64,000 bases of DNA, taken from NCBI GenBank assembly GCA_004154925.1, contig QJNS01000023.1, positions 310,001-374,000 of the forward strand, written 5' to 3'. The translations under genes were made by a program, and so were the position numbers. This document shows positions 25,560 to 36,485 of this stretch, in pieces (positions within the stretch are counted from its first letter, which is position 1; each line of letters opens with the position of its first letter). Under the pieces are notes generated by a model. The model had not been told where the DNA came from. It did no database searches and was given only the letters and a program-made list of their open reading frames with translations. This stretch comes from Monosporascus cannonballus. Its lineage: Eukaryota; Ascomycota; Sordariomycetes; Xylariales.

Positions 25560-25875
25560 ATAATATTAAATTATGTTTATACTTACCGGTAAAAGTTACG
25601 GAGTTGTTATCGAAATTAATCCTTTTAAAATAAGTTATAACGGGTACCGTAATTATAATAAAAACTTTGACGGTTCGTTAATTAATGTTCTTATATTTAC
25701 CGCAAAGCAGAAGGTAATAATTTAACATAGCCAGGAACCGCCTATCCGATAATTACGATTTGGGTCCCCAGATATCCCTATTTTCCGTTTGCTTTTACCG
25801 TTATTCTATAACCCTTTAAATAAAAGCCCGGGATTTAAAAAATCTCCTATAGATATCCCCGAAACTTATATAGAA
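25560..25875 (-). pseudogene. Decayed coding fragment, unknown product
   Basis: From 25875 downwards the minus-strand frame reads YKFRGYL, IPGFYLKGYRITVKANGK, GYLGTQIVIIG, AVPGYVKLLPSALR, then a Gln-rich tail in which nearly every stop is TAA (LTNRQSFYYNYGTRYNLF). Glycine and proline placement and the contiguous frame over about 105 codons support coding. No family was recognised. Confidence 0.45.
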
Positions 25876-27539
25876 AAAAATATGATTTACCGGAGATTTT
25901 AATAAATACTATTAACGGAAAAATCGCTTATTTAATTATATTAGTTAAAAAAGTTAAAAAAAAATATTAATTATTATATTCCATTCGTAAAAATAAAAAA
26001 ATATTATACCAGCTTTTATTTCTTTTATTTTTTCAAAATTATATAAAATTTTAACAAATTTCCTATATTTTATTATTTATGCTTAAACCGTTAAATATAA
26101 TATTAACGTTTTATATTTTTTAGATTTTGGTAAAAATTAAGCGTTTAAACTGTATTAATTTAAACGGTATATAATTATATACGTATTTTTATACCATTAT
26201 TTTACCGTAAGCCAATATATATACAAAATAAAAAAATAATAATAATAAATTATACATAAATTATTAACCGTTATTAAAATAATTAATATTAATTTGGTTA
26301 ACGTTTTTAATATGTTAAATATAAAAAAATTCGAAAATAAAACCTAGATATAAATATAATAATTTAATTTATTAAAACGAATTTTAAATTTTCGATTTAA
26401 GTTATTTATTTTTATTTTTTATTTATTATATATTAATAATTAATAGATAAATTATTTTAACCGTAATAACTTTTCGTTTTATTAATATATAAAGGCAAAA
26501 AATCTTTTTTCTCGTTTTGGAAAAGGTTTAGGTTTTTATATTAATTATGCATAATCAACATAGAATTAAATATTATCCTGGCGTAATTATATAAAATAAA
26601 AAATATTAATTATAATTAAAAAAGTTATTTAAATAAATATATTTCGTTTAAAATTAATTACAGACGCCGATAACAATTAAAACCCCCGATTAATAAATAC
26701 TTATTTAAATATTTTTTAACAATAAGTTATCTAATTAAAAAACCGTAAAAACAATTTCGAATAAATTTTTTCGGATAACCGTAAAAATAACGGGATTATT
26801 ACCTAATATTCTGGCTCGGCGGCTAATCTTATTAATAATAATAAGGTTGGCATTAAAATAAAAACTTATTATTATTATTTAAGCTTAATAAACCTTATTA
26901 AAGTTTTTACTTTAGGTATATTTAATCCTGGATATATAACTTTTTTTAAAAAAACGAAACGTATTAATTCGTTTAATTTAAAATATATTAATTTTAAAAC
27001 CATAAATCTTAATACGGAATAAACTTTTTTCTTATTACGAATATTTCTGGATTATAAAATGTAGCTTTATAATATCATAAAGTTATCGTTTATATAGTCG
27101 AATATCTGTTATAAGGTTTAGTAAAATACGTAAATATCAACATATAATAAATTATTTTAAATCCGCGTTAATCTGGCTGTTATAAAAGCACAAATTAAAT
27201 AATTAACCGACGAAAATTAAGTATTTTTCCTAAGCAGCTCCGTAAGTTTATACTTTTATTCCCGTAAATAATTAATTAACCCGTATGCAAAACGTCCTTA
27301 TAATGTTAGCCGAAAATTAAAAATTAAGGGATTTAGGAATTGGAATTATAGGGTCAAAGGTTATAAATTAAACGGTAATATTTTTCTTAATTATTATTAA
27401 TATAATATATATATTTTTTCCGATTTAAATAATATTATTTAATTAATTGCGGTATAAAAATATCCCGACGATCTATTAATCTACTTTGTGATATTGGTCG
27501 TCCGATATACGATTTGTAAAGGAACCTAACAAAAAAAAT
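25876..27539. other. AT-rich spacer
   Basis: No frame could be followed. The end of the interval (about 27.45-27.53 kb) is less mutated and leads into R3 copy B. Confidence 0.45.
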
Positions 27540-28090
27540 ACATTTTTATTAAATATTAAAATATAATCCTTTTGTTAGGACCCAGCGCTCCACCAGTGAG
27601 GGTCTGGTTTGCGTATATAAAAAAGAGCTTCGCCCCAGAATAATTAGAAAAGGGCAACGTTAATAATTATTTTCTAAAAATCCGGAGTTTAGTTCCGGGA
27701 AAAGTGGGTTTACCCCTATTCGAAATAGCGAATATTAGAAATACTTTTCTAAATATTTCTAAACTTTTCCATTATTTACCCATAAATTAATAATGGAATA
27801 ATATGCAATAATCAATTATATATATAACTTTGATTTTTTTAGCTGTTATTAAGAATATATATAATGAATTTTATTTTTTTTTACGACATACCCTTAAGCC
27901 TACTTTATACGTTTTCCCATTTAAATCTTTGCAAGGTAACCTCACTTTCTATCTAATTTCTTAAATATATATTTATTACCCATATTACGAACTACCTATT
28001 AGGCTCCTTATTCTGCCTTACACTTTGTACTTTACCCTTTTCTCTAGCAATTTCACTATTTTTCTTAATCGTTTACTTAAATTACGTTAG
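27540..28090 (+). mobile_element. R3 copy B, LTR-like, interrupted by R2
   Basis: The left part contains TGTTAGGACCCAGCGC, CACCAGTGAGGGTCTGG, GTATATAAAAAAGAGC and TTCGCCCC, and matches copy A at 5750. Homology breaks after TTAATAATTAT near 27670 and resumes near 27965 with TATTTATTACCCATATTACG, which aligns with TATTTATTACTTATATTATG of copy A. The TG start and internal TATA box suggest an LTR. CA and TG are relatively frequent here, so this copy has suffered less RIP than copy A. Confidence 0.65.
27674..27963 (+). mobile_element. R2 element nested in R3
   Basis: Matches 35870-36185. Shared blocks are CCGGA(A)GTTTAGTTCCGGGAAAAGT, TTTACCC(C/T)TATTCGAAAT, TTTTCCATTATTTA, TTTGCAAGGTAACCTCACTTT or TTTGCAGGGTAGCCTTACTTT, ending near (T)CTAATTT. 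It splits R3 copy B exactly where copy A is continuous. No transposase is encoded in its roughly 290 bases, so it is a solo LTR, a MITE or a non-autonomous element. Confidence 0.7.
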
Positions 28091-28424
28091 CTTATTCACT
28101 CCCTATGGGCCTTTTAATACCGAAATTATTTCCTTTGAAAATAACGATAATATTTAATATTAAACCTTATTAAATATGGCGTTCGAAAGCACTTTAGAAA
28201 ATAAGTATTAATCCGTTAACTTATTTTTTAAAACTTAGCCTTTAATATATAAATATAAAAAGGTAGCCAATTCGAATTATAACGTTCCGGTCCCTTTTTA
28301 ATATGCTTATTAATTTAAATAATGGTATATATTTTATTATAAATATATAATTTAAATCTTATTTTACAAAATTAAATAATTAATAAGATAAATTAATTAT
28401 TAATTAATATTTTTATATCGTAAA

Positions 28425-28605
28425 AAAGGGTTTCCCCCTTTTTGTTAAATAATAATATCGGAACTTAAAAGCTTTATATCGGCGGATTATTTATAATAAG
28501 TAAAATTAACGCTTTTTAGCTTTTTATAAATTAATATAATTTTAAAAGCTATATATCTACTTTTTAATAAATGTAATATTTTAAAAATAAGTAATATAAA
28601 TTTTA
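28425..28605 (-). repeat. Dispersed repeat R5, copy B (inverted)
   Basis: The reverse complement aligns with copies A and C: TATTAAAAAGTAGATATATAG, AAAAAGCGTTAATTTTAC, AATCCGCCGATATAAAGC, CCGATATTATTATTTAAC and AAAAAGGGGGAAACCC. It keeps AATCCGCCGAT, which copy C has lost. It lies about 330 bases beyond the R3/R2 nest. Confidence 0.65.
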
Positions 28606-29512
28606 TAAAATTTTTTAATATATAAAAACGAAATTATAAGTAATAGGTATAATAATTATTATTAATATATAAATATATAAATTATATACTTTTTTCATTT
28701 AAACGTAATAAGTAATTTAATTATTAATTAATATTTGGTACCATATTTAACCGTTAACCTTATTATATATATACGGCGCTTTGTAATTAAATTCTTATTA
28801 ATTAGCCCTGGGTTTAAATTATTTCGATATCGCTATTATGGTAACCGTAATATTAATATTAATATTTATGCCGAAAACGTTATTAATATTTTTATTTTTG
28901 TTTAAATATATATAGTTTTTAAACGTTACGTATTTTACGGAAGCCGAAACGTTTTATATTTAATAAGGTTATAGCCCGTTTTGTACGTAATACGGTCCGG
29001 TATAATATTGGCGGATTACGTATTTATTTTTAATTAGGCCCGTAAGTTTTAATATCCGTAAATTTTATTTATTTAATAATTTATTACGTTATTAATAAAT
29101 AATACGTAATAAAAAAAATAAAGAAAATCTTTAATTAGTTATTTACCGTAATTTTAATTATGTTACGATATTATAATAAAATCCTAATTAATATATTTAT
29201 ACCGGTAAACCTGGATTAATATTTATTTACGATATTTCGTTTTTTTTATGATATCAAATTTAAAAACTTTTAAAGGTATTTATAATAAATATTATCCTTG
29301 GAAACCTTTTTAATATATATTTTTGGAATTTTGCTATATAATTACGGCGATAAACTATACGCCGTATTTAATTATTTATTAATAAACCCCCGGTTTAACG
29401 TTTTTGGGGAATTGGTTTTTGTTATTTTATAAAACTTAATTTACTTATAAAGTTAATTAACGTACGTAAAAATTTTATAATTTATTAAAACGGTAAAATA
29501 ATAAAGTTTAAA
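28606..29512. other. AT-rich spacer
   Basis: Some CCGG/GCCCG-containing islands at 28740-29040 but no frame that could be defended. Confidence 0.4.
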
Positions 29513-30043
29513 AATGAACGTACGGCCGATTTTATAATTATATATAAGGATAATAATAAAATTAACGGATTTTTCCAGTACTTAGATAACCTAGGTGCCT
29601 TTATAAAGCCCTTTTGTCCATTTACTGCTTAGAAAATAAAAAGCAACAGAAAAGATAATAACTTTAGAAAGGCAGTAAAATCTGTTATTTCTTTTATAAA
29701 AGGGGCCGATTTTGGATTCGATTACAATATAGCAGCCATTATTAAACGATAAAAAGAATACGATCCCTTCATAATGCCGGCTTTATTTTTTAAGTTAACC
29801 TATTGATTTGGAGAAAAAAAACGAATAAAGTTTATCGAAAATATTATTTATTTTGCAATACGGCGAAAGCTTAAGTAAATTCTGGAATATCTAAGAATAA
29901 TTATAACGAACTTTTTTTAACGATAATATCGGTATTAAATAATAAATGCGGATTGGGCTTTATGGTACGGGGGAAATACGGAAAGGGAATTAAAATTTGG
30001 GTTATTTAAAAGATTAAATAGTAATATATATAAAATTATGTAA
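29513..30043 (+). pseudogene. Well preserved decayed gene fragment, unknown product
   Basis: A plus-strand frame of about 176 codons without frameshift, ending at a TAA. It reads NERTADFIIIYKDNNKINGF, QYLDNLGAFIKPFCPFTA, then KIKSNRKDNNFRKAVKSV, ISFIKGADFGFDYNIAAI, KEYDPFIMPALFFKLTY, FGEKKRIKFIENIIYFAIRR and NADWALWYGGNTERELKFG. The first 80-odd codons contain a single stop, and CA/TG are unusually frequent there, so RIP was light. It converges on the BCS1-like relic (minus strand), about 170 bases away. No family was recognised. Confidence 0.55.
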
Positions 30044-30212
30044 ATATTTTTTAATAATTTTATATTTTATAATATATTATTTTAAAAATAATATTAAATA
30101 ATATCTTATTAAAATAATAAATAAAAAGTTCCGCCGTTATTATTTTAATAATTTATTATATTATTAATTATTGATTATAATCCGATTATTCGATAAATAA
30201 TTATTTTTTCTG

Positions 30213-31860
30213 TTAGTTTTCGGCCGAAACCGCTTTTTTATTATTGGTATCCCGTTAAGACTTTTTGGCTTTCCGCTTTTCTTCGGCAGCTTTCAATTTT
30301 TTTTCTTTTTTATCTTTCTGTGTACTCATAATAAAATTCCTTACGTTGGCGATAGTAATTTTTGTATTGCGCTTATGTTGCATTAGGTAACCTTGGAATT
30401 CAATGGGATTAAATTCGTAAGCGGGAACCTTGGCAACAAATTCCTCCGTTAGGATTACGATACGGGCGCCTTTATCCGTTATTTTTTCCCCCTTTTTTTA
30501 TTTATAAGCTATTCGGGCATCTGGATTAAGTTTAAGTTTCTTAATAACGTCCGGTATGTCGTTACCTTTTAAATATGCGTAAATAATTCGGAAAAACGCC
30601 GAAATTATCTTTTTATTAATTAAACCGAATTTTACGATTATATTTACGCAACCCGGCTAAATTAACGTTTTATTTAATTTTTTTATATAATTTATAATTA
30701 TAATTAATAAATACTTTTTTTAAAAAGTTATTTTATGCAGAATATTAAATAATTTAAAAAAAGATAACAGAAAATTGGGCTAAGGTTAATTATTATACGT
30801 ATTCGTATTAATATTAATAATATTTCTTATAATAAATATAAGCGGAAATATATTATCCGGATTTTTTTCTATTAATTAGCCCTAGTTTTAATTTTCCTTA
30901 CGTATATAAATAAGCCCGGTTATATTAATATTTTCGAATAAAATAACGTATTATTATAGTAATTCGGAAAAAAAAGTAAAAAGGTTTTTTTCGTTAATAA
31001 TAACGGAATTTAGGTTAATAATGTAAATGCGTATTTTAAAGTAATTGGCTAGTACAAGGTTAAAAAAATTTTTTCCCGTACCCAGAAGTCCGTAAAGTAA
31101 ATATTTTCGCCAATAAGGGATTCCTTTATTATGGTATTATTTTTAAATAAACGGGCTTAAATATTCCGTCATATTATCGATAAATTTTTTCTTGGTTTTT
31201 ATATTTAATATAACAGTAAAAAAAGGGCAAATTGATTTTATAAAGGATTATTACCAAATAGGTTTTAACGAATTTATCTTAATTATCCTACGGTAAATAA
31301 ATATCTTTTGTTTATTTTTTTTATGTAATACTGCTGGGCCTTTTAAAAAAGCTTTTTTAAAATACGAGAGTTACGACCGAAACATAATAGAAAATTTTTT
31401 TTTCGTTCGTTAAATATAAGAAAATTCCGTTTTTGGTTGGCAGTTCGCCGGAATAAAAGGAAGTGGCCTTAATAAAAGAAATAATGGTTTTTAAAGGAAA
31501 AAATATAAAAAAATGTTTTTTTCTTTTTCGATCCCGATATTTAATTATTTACCGTTATTTTGTCCTTTTTTTCGTCGTCGTCTTATCGCCAAAAATATTA
31601 AGATTTCGAATTAAGGTTAATATTAACGATAAAACGTTTTATACTTTGCGAAAAACGTTAATAAATAACTTAAGTTATTACGATATTATAAATTTTATTG
31701 TCGGTTCGAATGTCGATAACAGACATAAAATAGTATTTAATAAAATTCCGAATATAATAGCTAGTATAATTCTAAATTATTATGAAAATGCCGGCAAAAA
31801 GTATTAAGGGGATATATATTATAAGGTTAATTTTGAGATATTTTTGGACCGTATTAATGA
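30213..31860 (-). pseudogene. BCS1-like AAA+ ATPase, RIP-inactivated
   Basis: Several linked minus-strand frames reproduce a fungal BCS1-type protein (BCS1_N plus AAA domain). N-terminal part: FMSVIDIRTDNKIYNIVIT, FSQSIKRFIVN, then GHFLLFRR and CFGRNSRILKKLF, AQQYYIKK. AAA part: GIPYWRKYLLYG, a Walker A GLLGTGKN at 31068-31091 (family GPPGTGKT/S), IYIINLNSVI, and Walker B VILFENINITG at 30915-30947 (family VVLLEDID.AG; D and E changed). C-terminal part: KGARIVILTEEFVAKVPAYE, FNPIEFQGYLMQHKR, and a Lys-rich tail ending near KAKKS. BCS1 itself is a mitochondrial inner-membrane AAA chaperone that inserts the Rieske protein; fungi have many paralogues of unknown role. Stops and lost Walker residues show it is dead. 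The stop-free 114-codon frame on the plus strand at 31463-31807 is its antisense shadow. Confidence 0.85.
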
Positions 31861-31862
31861 AA

Positions 31863-32040
31863 ACCGAGAACCCTGGGAAAAAAAAGTCTAATAGTGCTAA
31901 CTGAGGTAAATAGGGTATATTAGAGACGTTCGAAATTATCGTCTTATTTTCAAGATATAATAGTGCCTTTATTAGGTAAAGAGAAAAGAAAAAAGGGCAG
32001 AAAAAAAAGGAGGATATCTAGTTAGATATAAGTTTATAAA
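31863..32040 (-). promoter_or_regulatory. Probable 5' flank of the BCS1-like relic
   Basis: Upstream of the BCS1_N coding start on the minus strand lies a less mutated patch with a long pyrimidine tract (reverse complement CCTCCTTTTTTTCTGCCC, then TTTCTTTTCTCTTTACC). Such CT-rich tracts are typical of promoters of filamentous ascomycetes. No clear TATA box is seen. This is inference from position and composition. Confidence 0.4.
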
Positions 32041-32739
32041 TAATTATTTTTAAGATTTAAACGTATTTGTTTTTATGGATAATTAAGGTTAAAAATTTTC
32101 ATTATATTTCCGAAAACTTAGGTAAAATAAAAACATAATAAAAAAAAATATATACGGTATTAAAATAATTATTATATATATCTTTATGTAAAAAAGGCAT
32201 TATTTTATAATAAGTTTAGCAAAATAACGGTATTATTATTATATGGTAAGATTTTACCGTTAAACCAGTTTTCTATTACTTTATTAATAATAAAGGTTAA
32301 TCCGTAAAAAATAATTAAGGACGTACCTTTTAATTTTTATTTATTAAATAATTAATAGTTTATTTCGTTTAACGAATAGGTATTAAATAAGGAATTATTT
32401 TTATATTATGGCCGTTATTATTTTAAAATTTATAAAAAATTTAAAGGTTTATATTTTCGTAATAAAATTTGCAATATAAGAAATAAATAATTATAATTAT
32501 ATAAAATTATTTACGTATTAAAGGAATTTGATTTTACAGATTTTAAATATTAAATATATTATTACGAAATAACGGAATATAAATCTTTATTTTATTATTA
32601 CCGTTAAATATTAGATAGGATTTTCCGCTTAATATTTAATACCGCGTTTTTAATAAAGTATATATCGTAACTTATATTAGATGTAATTATTTATTATATA
32701 AGTTCTCCGAGATAAAATAAAGTACGAACAAATTCGGCG
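32041..32739. other. AT-rich spacer
   Basis: No frame could be followed. It may include remains of the promoter of the BCS1-like gene. Confidence 0.4.
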
Positions 32740-33480
32740 GGTAAAAATTTTAAAATATTAATATTAAAAGCTTTTAAGATTTTTCGTTATATTAAATAAT
32801 TTGATTTAAATATAAATAAGGTAATATATAATTAAAAGTTTTTAAGGAACGTACGTACATAATATTTTCCATTTTATTTAAATAGGCCAAAAGCAAAAAA
32901 GGCGAAATCCCTCCGATATTATTTTAATAATTAATAATATTTATTTGTTTATTTAATATTTTCCTTAAATATTCCGAATTATTTTTTGTCCCATATAAAA
33001 AGGATTAAGTATTAAAATATATATTAATAGTAATTATTACGTAACGAAAGTTATTTTATAATTTATTTTTATATTCGGTAATTATTATATCCTTTAATAA
33101 AGTTATTATCCGAACTAATTTTACGTATGCGAATTTGGAAAATAAATACAAATTATGAAAAATAAGTTCGTTAATTATTTTAAATGCGTTTTTTATATAA
33201 AGGTCCGTAAATTTAGCAGTTAATAAAAAAATCGTTTTATTTAATAAATCTAATTATTATTTGTAAATCGATTTTATATATATAATAAAAAAGGCGATTT
33301 TATTATGTCTAATAACTTATTAAGCAAGTTTATTGCTTTGGATATATGCGTAAGGTAAACGGATATCTTGTTTTTTAAAAACCGGCCAGATTTGCAAATA
33401 ATAATTTTCGAAATTAAGGACGCGTATAGGTTAATTATAATTGTAATTAATTGTATTAATATTGTTTTTATTTTTATCAT
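32740..33480 (-). pseudogene. Decayed coding region, unknown product
   Basis: From 33480 a 68-codon stop-free frame (start MIKIKTILIQLI, with a HISKAINLLNKLLDIIK helix) is followed after a frame change near 33.27 kb by a long frame. That frame reads LLTAKFTDLYIKNAFKIIN, LYLFSKFAYVKLVRIITLL, FRYVIITINIYFN, SFLYGTKNNSEYLRKILN, NNIGGISPFLLLAYLNKMEN and VRSLKTFNYILPYLYLN. Stops are few and all TAA. The first part is hydrophobic enough for a membrane segment. It is oriented like the BCS1-like relic and lies upstream of it. No family was recognised. Confidence 0.45.
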
Positions 33481-33869
33481 TTTCTAAATTTAATACCCTT
33501 AATTTTTTTATAATATTTTAAATATTTCGATAATTAAGTACGTTAATTAAAAAATTTAATAAAGCCATATTAGAATATTATGCCAAATAGAATTAATATT
33601 TTATAAAAATTATAAATGGGTTAATTTTATAATAAAAATTTTATAAAAAGTAATAATTAATAAGTTTAAAACCTCGATATTTTATGATTATTATAAATAA
33701 TCTTTTTTTTTAATTTAAATTTTTTAGCATTAAATTTTTGCAAATACCGGCTAATATATATTTAAATCAATTTTTCTAAAAGTTATTATTATTAGCTTAT
33801 CCCGTTTTATTTAATTCTTATTAATGCAATAACTTCGTTTTTATTAGCTTTTTTTGATTTTATTTTATT

Positions 33870-34115
33870 TTTATTTCGGTTAATTTCCGTAGGCCTTTTT
33901 TTGTTTTGGCTTATTTTTGTAAGTTTTTTTTTGGTTTATTCCCGTAGGCCTCTTTTTATTTCGGCTTATTCCCGTAATTTTTTTTTTATTTGGCTAATTC
34001 TTATTCGATTATTCCTATAAGCATTTTCTTATTTTTATTTATTTTTATTTCGGCTGATTTCCGTAGACCTATTTTTGCTTTAGCTTATTCCCGTAAGTTT
34101 TTTCTTGTCGTTTAC
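33870..34115. repeat. 30-bp minisatellite, about eight units
   Basis: GGCTTATTCCCGTA-type cores begin at about 33878, 33908, 33933, 33963, 33992, 34052 and 34082, mostly 29-30 bases apart (one 25, one 60 that hides a degenerate unit). The consensus is roughly TTTATTTCGGCTTATTCCCGTAAGCCTTTT. Thirty bases would be ten codons. On the minus strand one frame reads RPTGISRNKK without stops, so a coding repeat is possible but not shown. The open frame on the plus strand at 33990-34190 is an artefact of this repeat. Confidence 0.75.
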
Positions 34116-35574
34116 CCAGAGGCGAACGATATACAACTACGTATATACCTTTTTATAACCGAGGATATAATTAGCGCCCGGAATTTATAATTAAGTTTTA
34201 TTTAAGTATATAATAAAAATTATATTAATTATTAAATTTAATTATATAGTATTTTCGAATTTAATAACGTTATGAATTAATTAGTTAATAATTAATGGAA
34301 ATTGTTTTTTATATTTTTGGTATTTTTTTTTTAGTTACTAATAATTTTATATGTATTTAAGGAAGTTTTATTATTGTTATTATTTTTTTAGGATTTTTTA
34401 TAAATAACTTATTAATTTATTTTCTTTTAGTAATATATTTTAATATATAATATCGGGATTATATAAGGATATATTAATAAAAATATTATAAGTAATAAAA
34501 TATATTAATTATAATTGATTAAAATATAAATAATAAAGTTATAAATTAATAAAATATTTAGATTATAAAAGAAAAAAATTTATAATTTTTTTAAAAAAAT
34601 TGGAATATTTCGACGGCGAAGTATTATATTATTTTTGTTAGGCTTATAAATATAATAACAACTTTGTATTAAGAAAATTTTCTTAATATTATTAAGTTTA
34701 ATAGCGGCATAATTAAAAAGGTTTATCCCGGTTAATAAATTAACTTAATTTTAATTAGTTAATATATAATTAAATTTTTATATTTGCTTTTTTATATTCG
34801 TTATATATATTACTTTTTAATATCCCGGTTTTTTATATTACGGACCTAAAATTAACCGTACGCTTATTTAATTAAATCTAATTTTTAAGGAATAAAACGA
34901 AATTATTTTATAAAAAATGTAATTTTATTTATTTAATTTTAAAATTATTATTTTAGTAATTCGAAATTTTTTGGCATATTTGCCTTATTTAAGCCTCCGG
35001 GTATTAACATAATAATATATTTTTATTAATTAGATATTTGTTTTTATTATATAACCATAATATTAATTATTTGCTAAATATAAGGCAAATAATATAAGTT
35101 TATTTTTGATTTATACGTTATTTTAAAATATTTCGGGAAAAATATTAATATATTCGATACCTTTATTTCCTCCGATAGCGTTATTAATTCCTGGTTGTTA
35201 TTTATAGTAATCGGAGGAAATCCTGGTAATTATATAAAAATTGATTTCCAGAATTATTTTATTTGTCGAATATTTTTTTTTATATTAAAACTTTTTGGGT
35301 ATAAAATTTGCCTTTAGTTATTTATCCAGATCGACGTTCGTTTCCATAATAATTATTGTTATTTTATATTATTTAATTATATTATTTCGGGTTATTAAAT
35401 AAATAATGAAATTATACCCGAAAATTATTTTTTACTTAAGGATAATATTTTAAAAATAATTGTTCCGGCCGATATTAATTTTAATTTTTTATACTAGCCA
35501 GATAATATTTAAAAAATCCTGTTCTGTTTAAAGAAAAATTTGTTGGATAATAATAAAATTATTATATTTAATTT
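34116..35574. other. AT-rich stretch with weak minus-strand fragment
   Basis: Mostly undecodable. Around 34.85-35.0 kb a minus-strand frame reads LIPGGLNKANMPKNFELLK followed by many TAA stops; too weak to name. Confidence 0.35.
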
Positions 35575-35800
35575 AAATATTAATTATGGTTTATTATTTA
35601 AAAAAAGGGGGCGACCAAAAAAAATTAATTTAATAATTATTTAATTGTAATTAGTTATAAAATAATATGTTATACGTATTAAAAAAGGTAAAGCGTTAAT
35701 TAAACAAATTACCGAAATAAATAGGAAATGGGGAAAACCGAAGAAGATTATAAGGATAGTTTAATATTATAATAAACTTATTATATATTTACCTGGAAAT
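35575..35800 (+). pseudogene. C-terminal coding relic with AT-hook-like motif
   Basis: A plus-strand frame reads GLLFKKRGRPKKINLIII, several TAA/TAG stops, then VIRIKKGKALIKQITEINRK, WGKPKKIIRIV and YYNKLIIYLPGNISNI. The core KRGRPKK matches the AT-hook consensus (P/K)RGRP. The last segment lies inside repeat R1, and R1 copy A near 10.13 kb encodes the same peptide. The coding region therefore belongs to the repeated element, most simply the end of a transposon protein. The family is not identified. Confidence 0.45.
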
Positions 35801-36485
35801 ATAAGTAATATCTGAAATAGGGTTTTGATTTGCAGGTAATAATAAGTCGAAAAATAATTTAGTGGTTTAGGAATTTCCGGAAGTTAGCTCCGGGAAAAGT
35901 AAGTTTACCCTTATTCGAAATGGCGAAGGTAGCAAAGTTTTCCGAAGATTTCCAAAGTTTTCCAAAGTTTTCCATTATTTATTAATGGATTAATAATAAA
36001 ACGATAAAACTTAATAAGTTATTATTTGCATATATATAATTTTGAATTCTTTTAATTGTTATTAGGTTTCCATAATTTTAATATAGATAATTTTATCTTT
36101 TGCGATATACCTTAAATTTCCCTTATACGTTTTTTTATACAAATATTTGCAGGGTAGCCTTACTTTTTGTCCAAATTTTTAACAATGGTTTATTCGTTAA
36201 AAAGGTTTATGGATTTTTCCTACAAAAAAGAACGGTATCTTTGGCTATAGGTTTAAATTAATAATTAAAAAATAAAACTAAGTAAGTATTATTTATATAA
36301 GAAATTAATTTATTTATATATCCAATTATTTTTTAACGAATATATCGTGGATTTATGTAATTTATATAATTTGGTATAATACTTAGATTATTTACCTTAA
36401 GGGGCCAAGTTTTTTGGACCGAAATTTAACCGAGGCGGGTTTTCGCTAAGCCTTAAAATAAGTTCCCTAACGATAAAAACCTTTG
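35758..36485 (+). repeat. Dispersed repeat R1, copy B, split by R2
   Basis: Aligns with 10122-10565 on both sides of a 316-base insertion. Left arm: TATAATAAACTTATTATA through GATTTGCAGGTAATAATAA. Right arm: TATTCGTTAAAAAGG, TATTATTTATATAAGAAATT, GGATTTATGTAATTTATATAAT and a GC-richer end with GGCCAAG ... GGACCGAAATTTAACCGAGG. Copy A shows the empty site (TTCGGTAATTTGTTCG). Confidence 0.65.
35870..36185 (+). mobile_element. R2 element nested in R1, with target-site duplication
   Basis: Same element as 27674-27963, here about 316 bases. It is flanked by TGGTTTA at 35863-35869 and again at 36186-36192, while the empty site in R1 copy A has the motif once, as TAATTTG after RIP. The base before the motif is G on the left and A on the right, a RIP-type difference acquired after insertion. 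Element ends are ambiguous. If TG...CA termini are wanted, it can be read as TGGTTTAGGAATTTCC ... TTTTTAACA with a shorter duplication. Confidence 0.7.

Noticed and set aside
31463..31807. Longest ATG-to-stop frame (114 codons, plus strand)
   Set aside because: Lies antisense to the N-terminal domain of the BCS1-like relic, whose minus-strand reading matches a known family.
33990..34190. 66-codon plus-strand open frame
   Set aside because: Generated by the 30-bp minisatellite; Ile/Phe repeats only.
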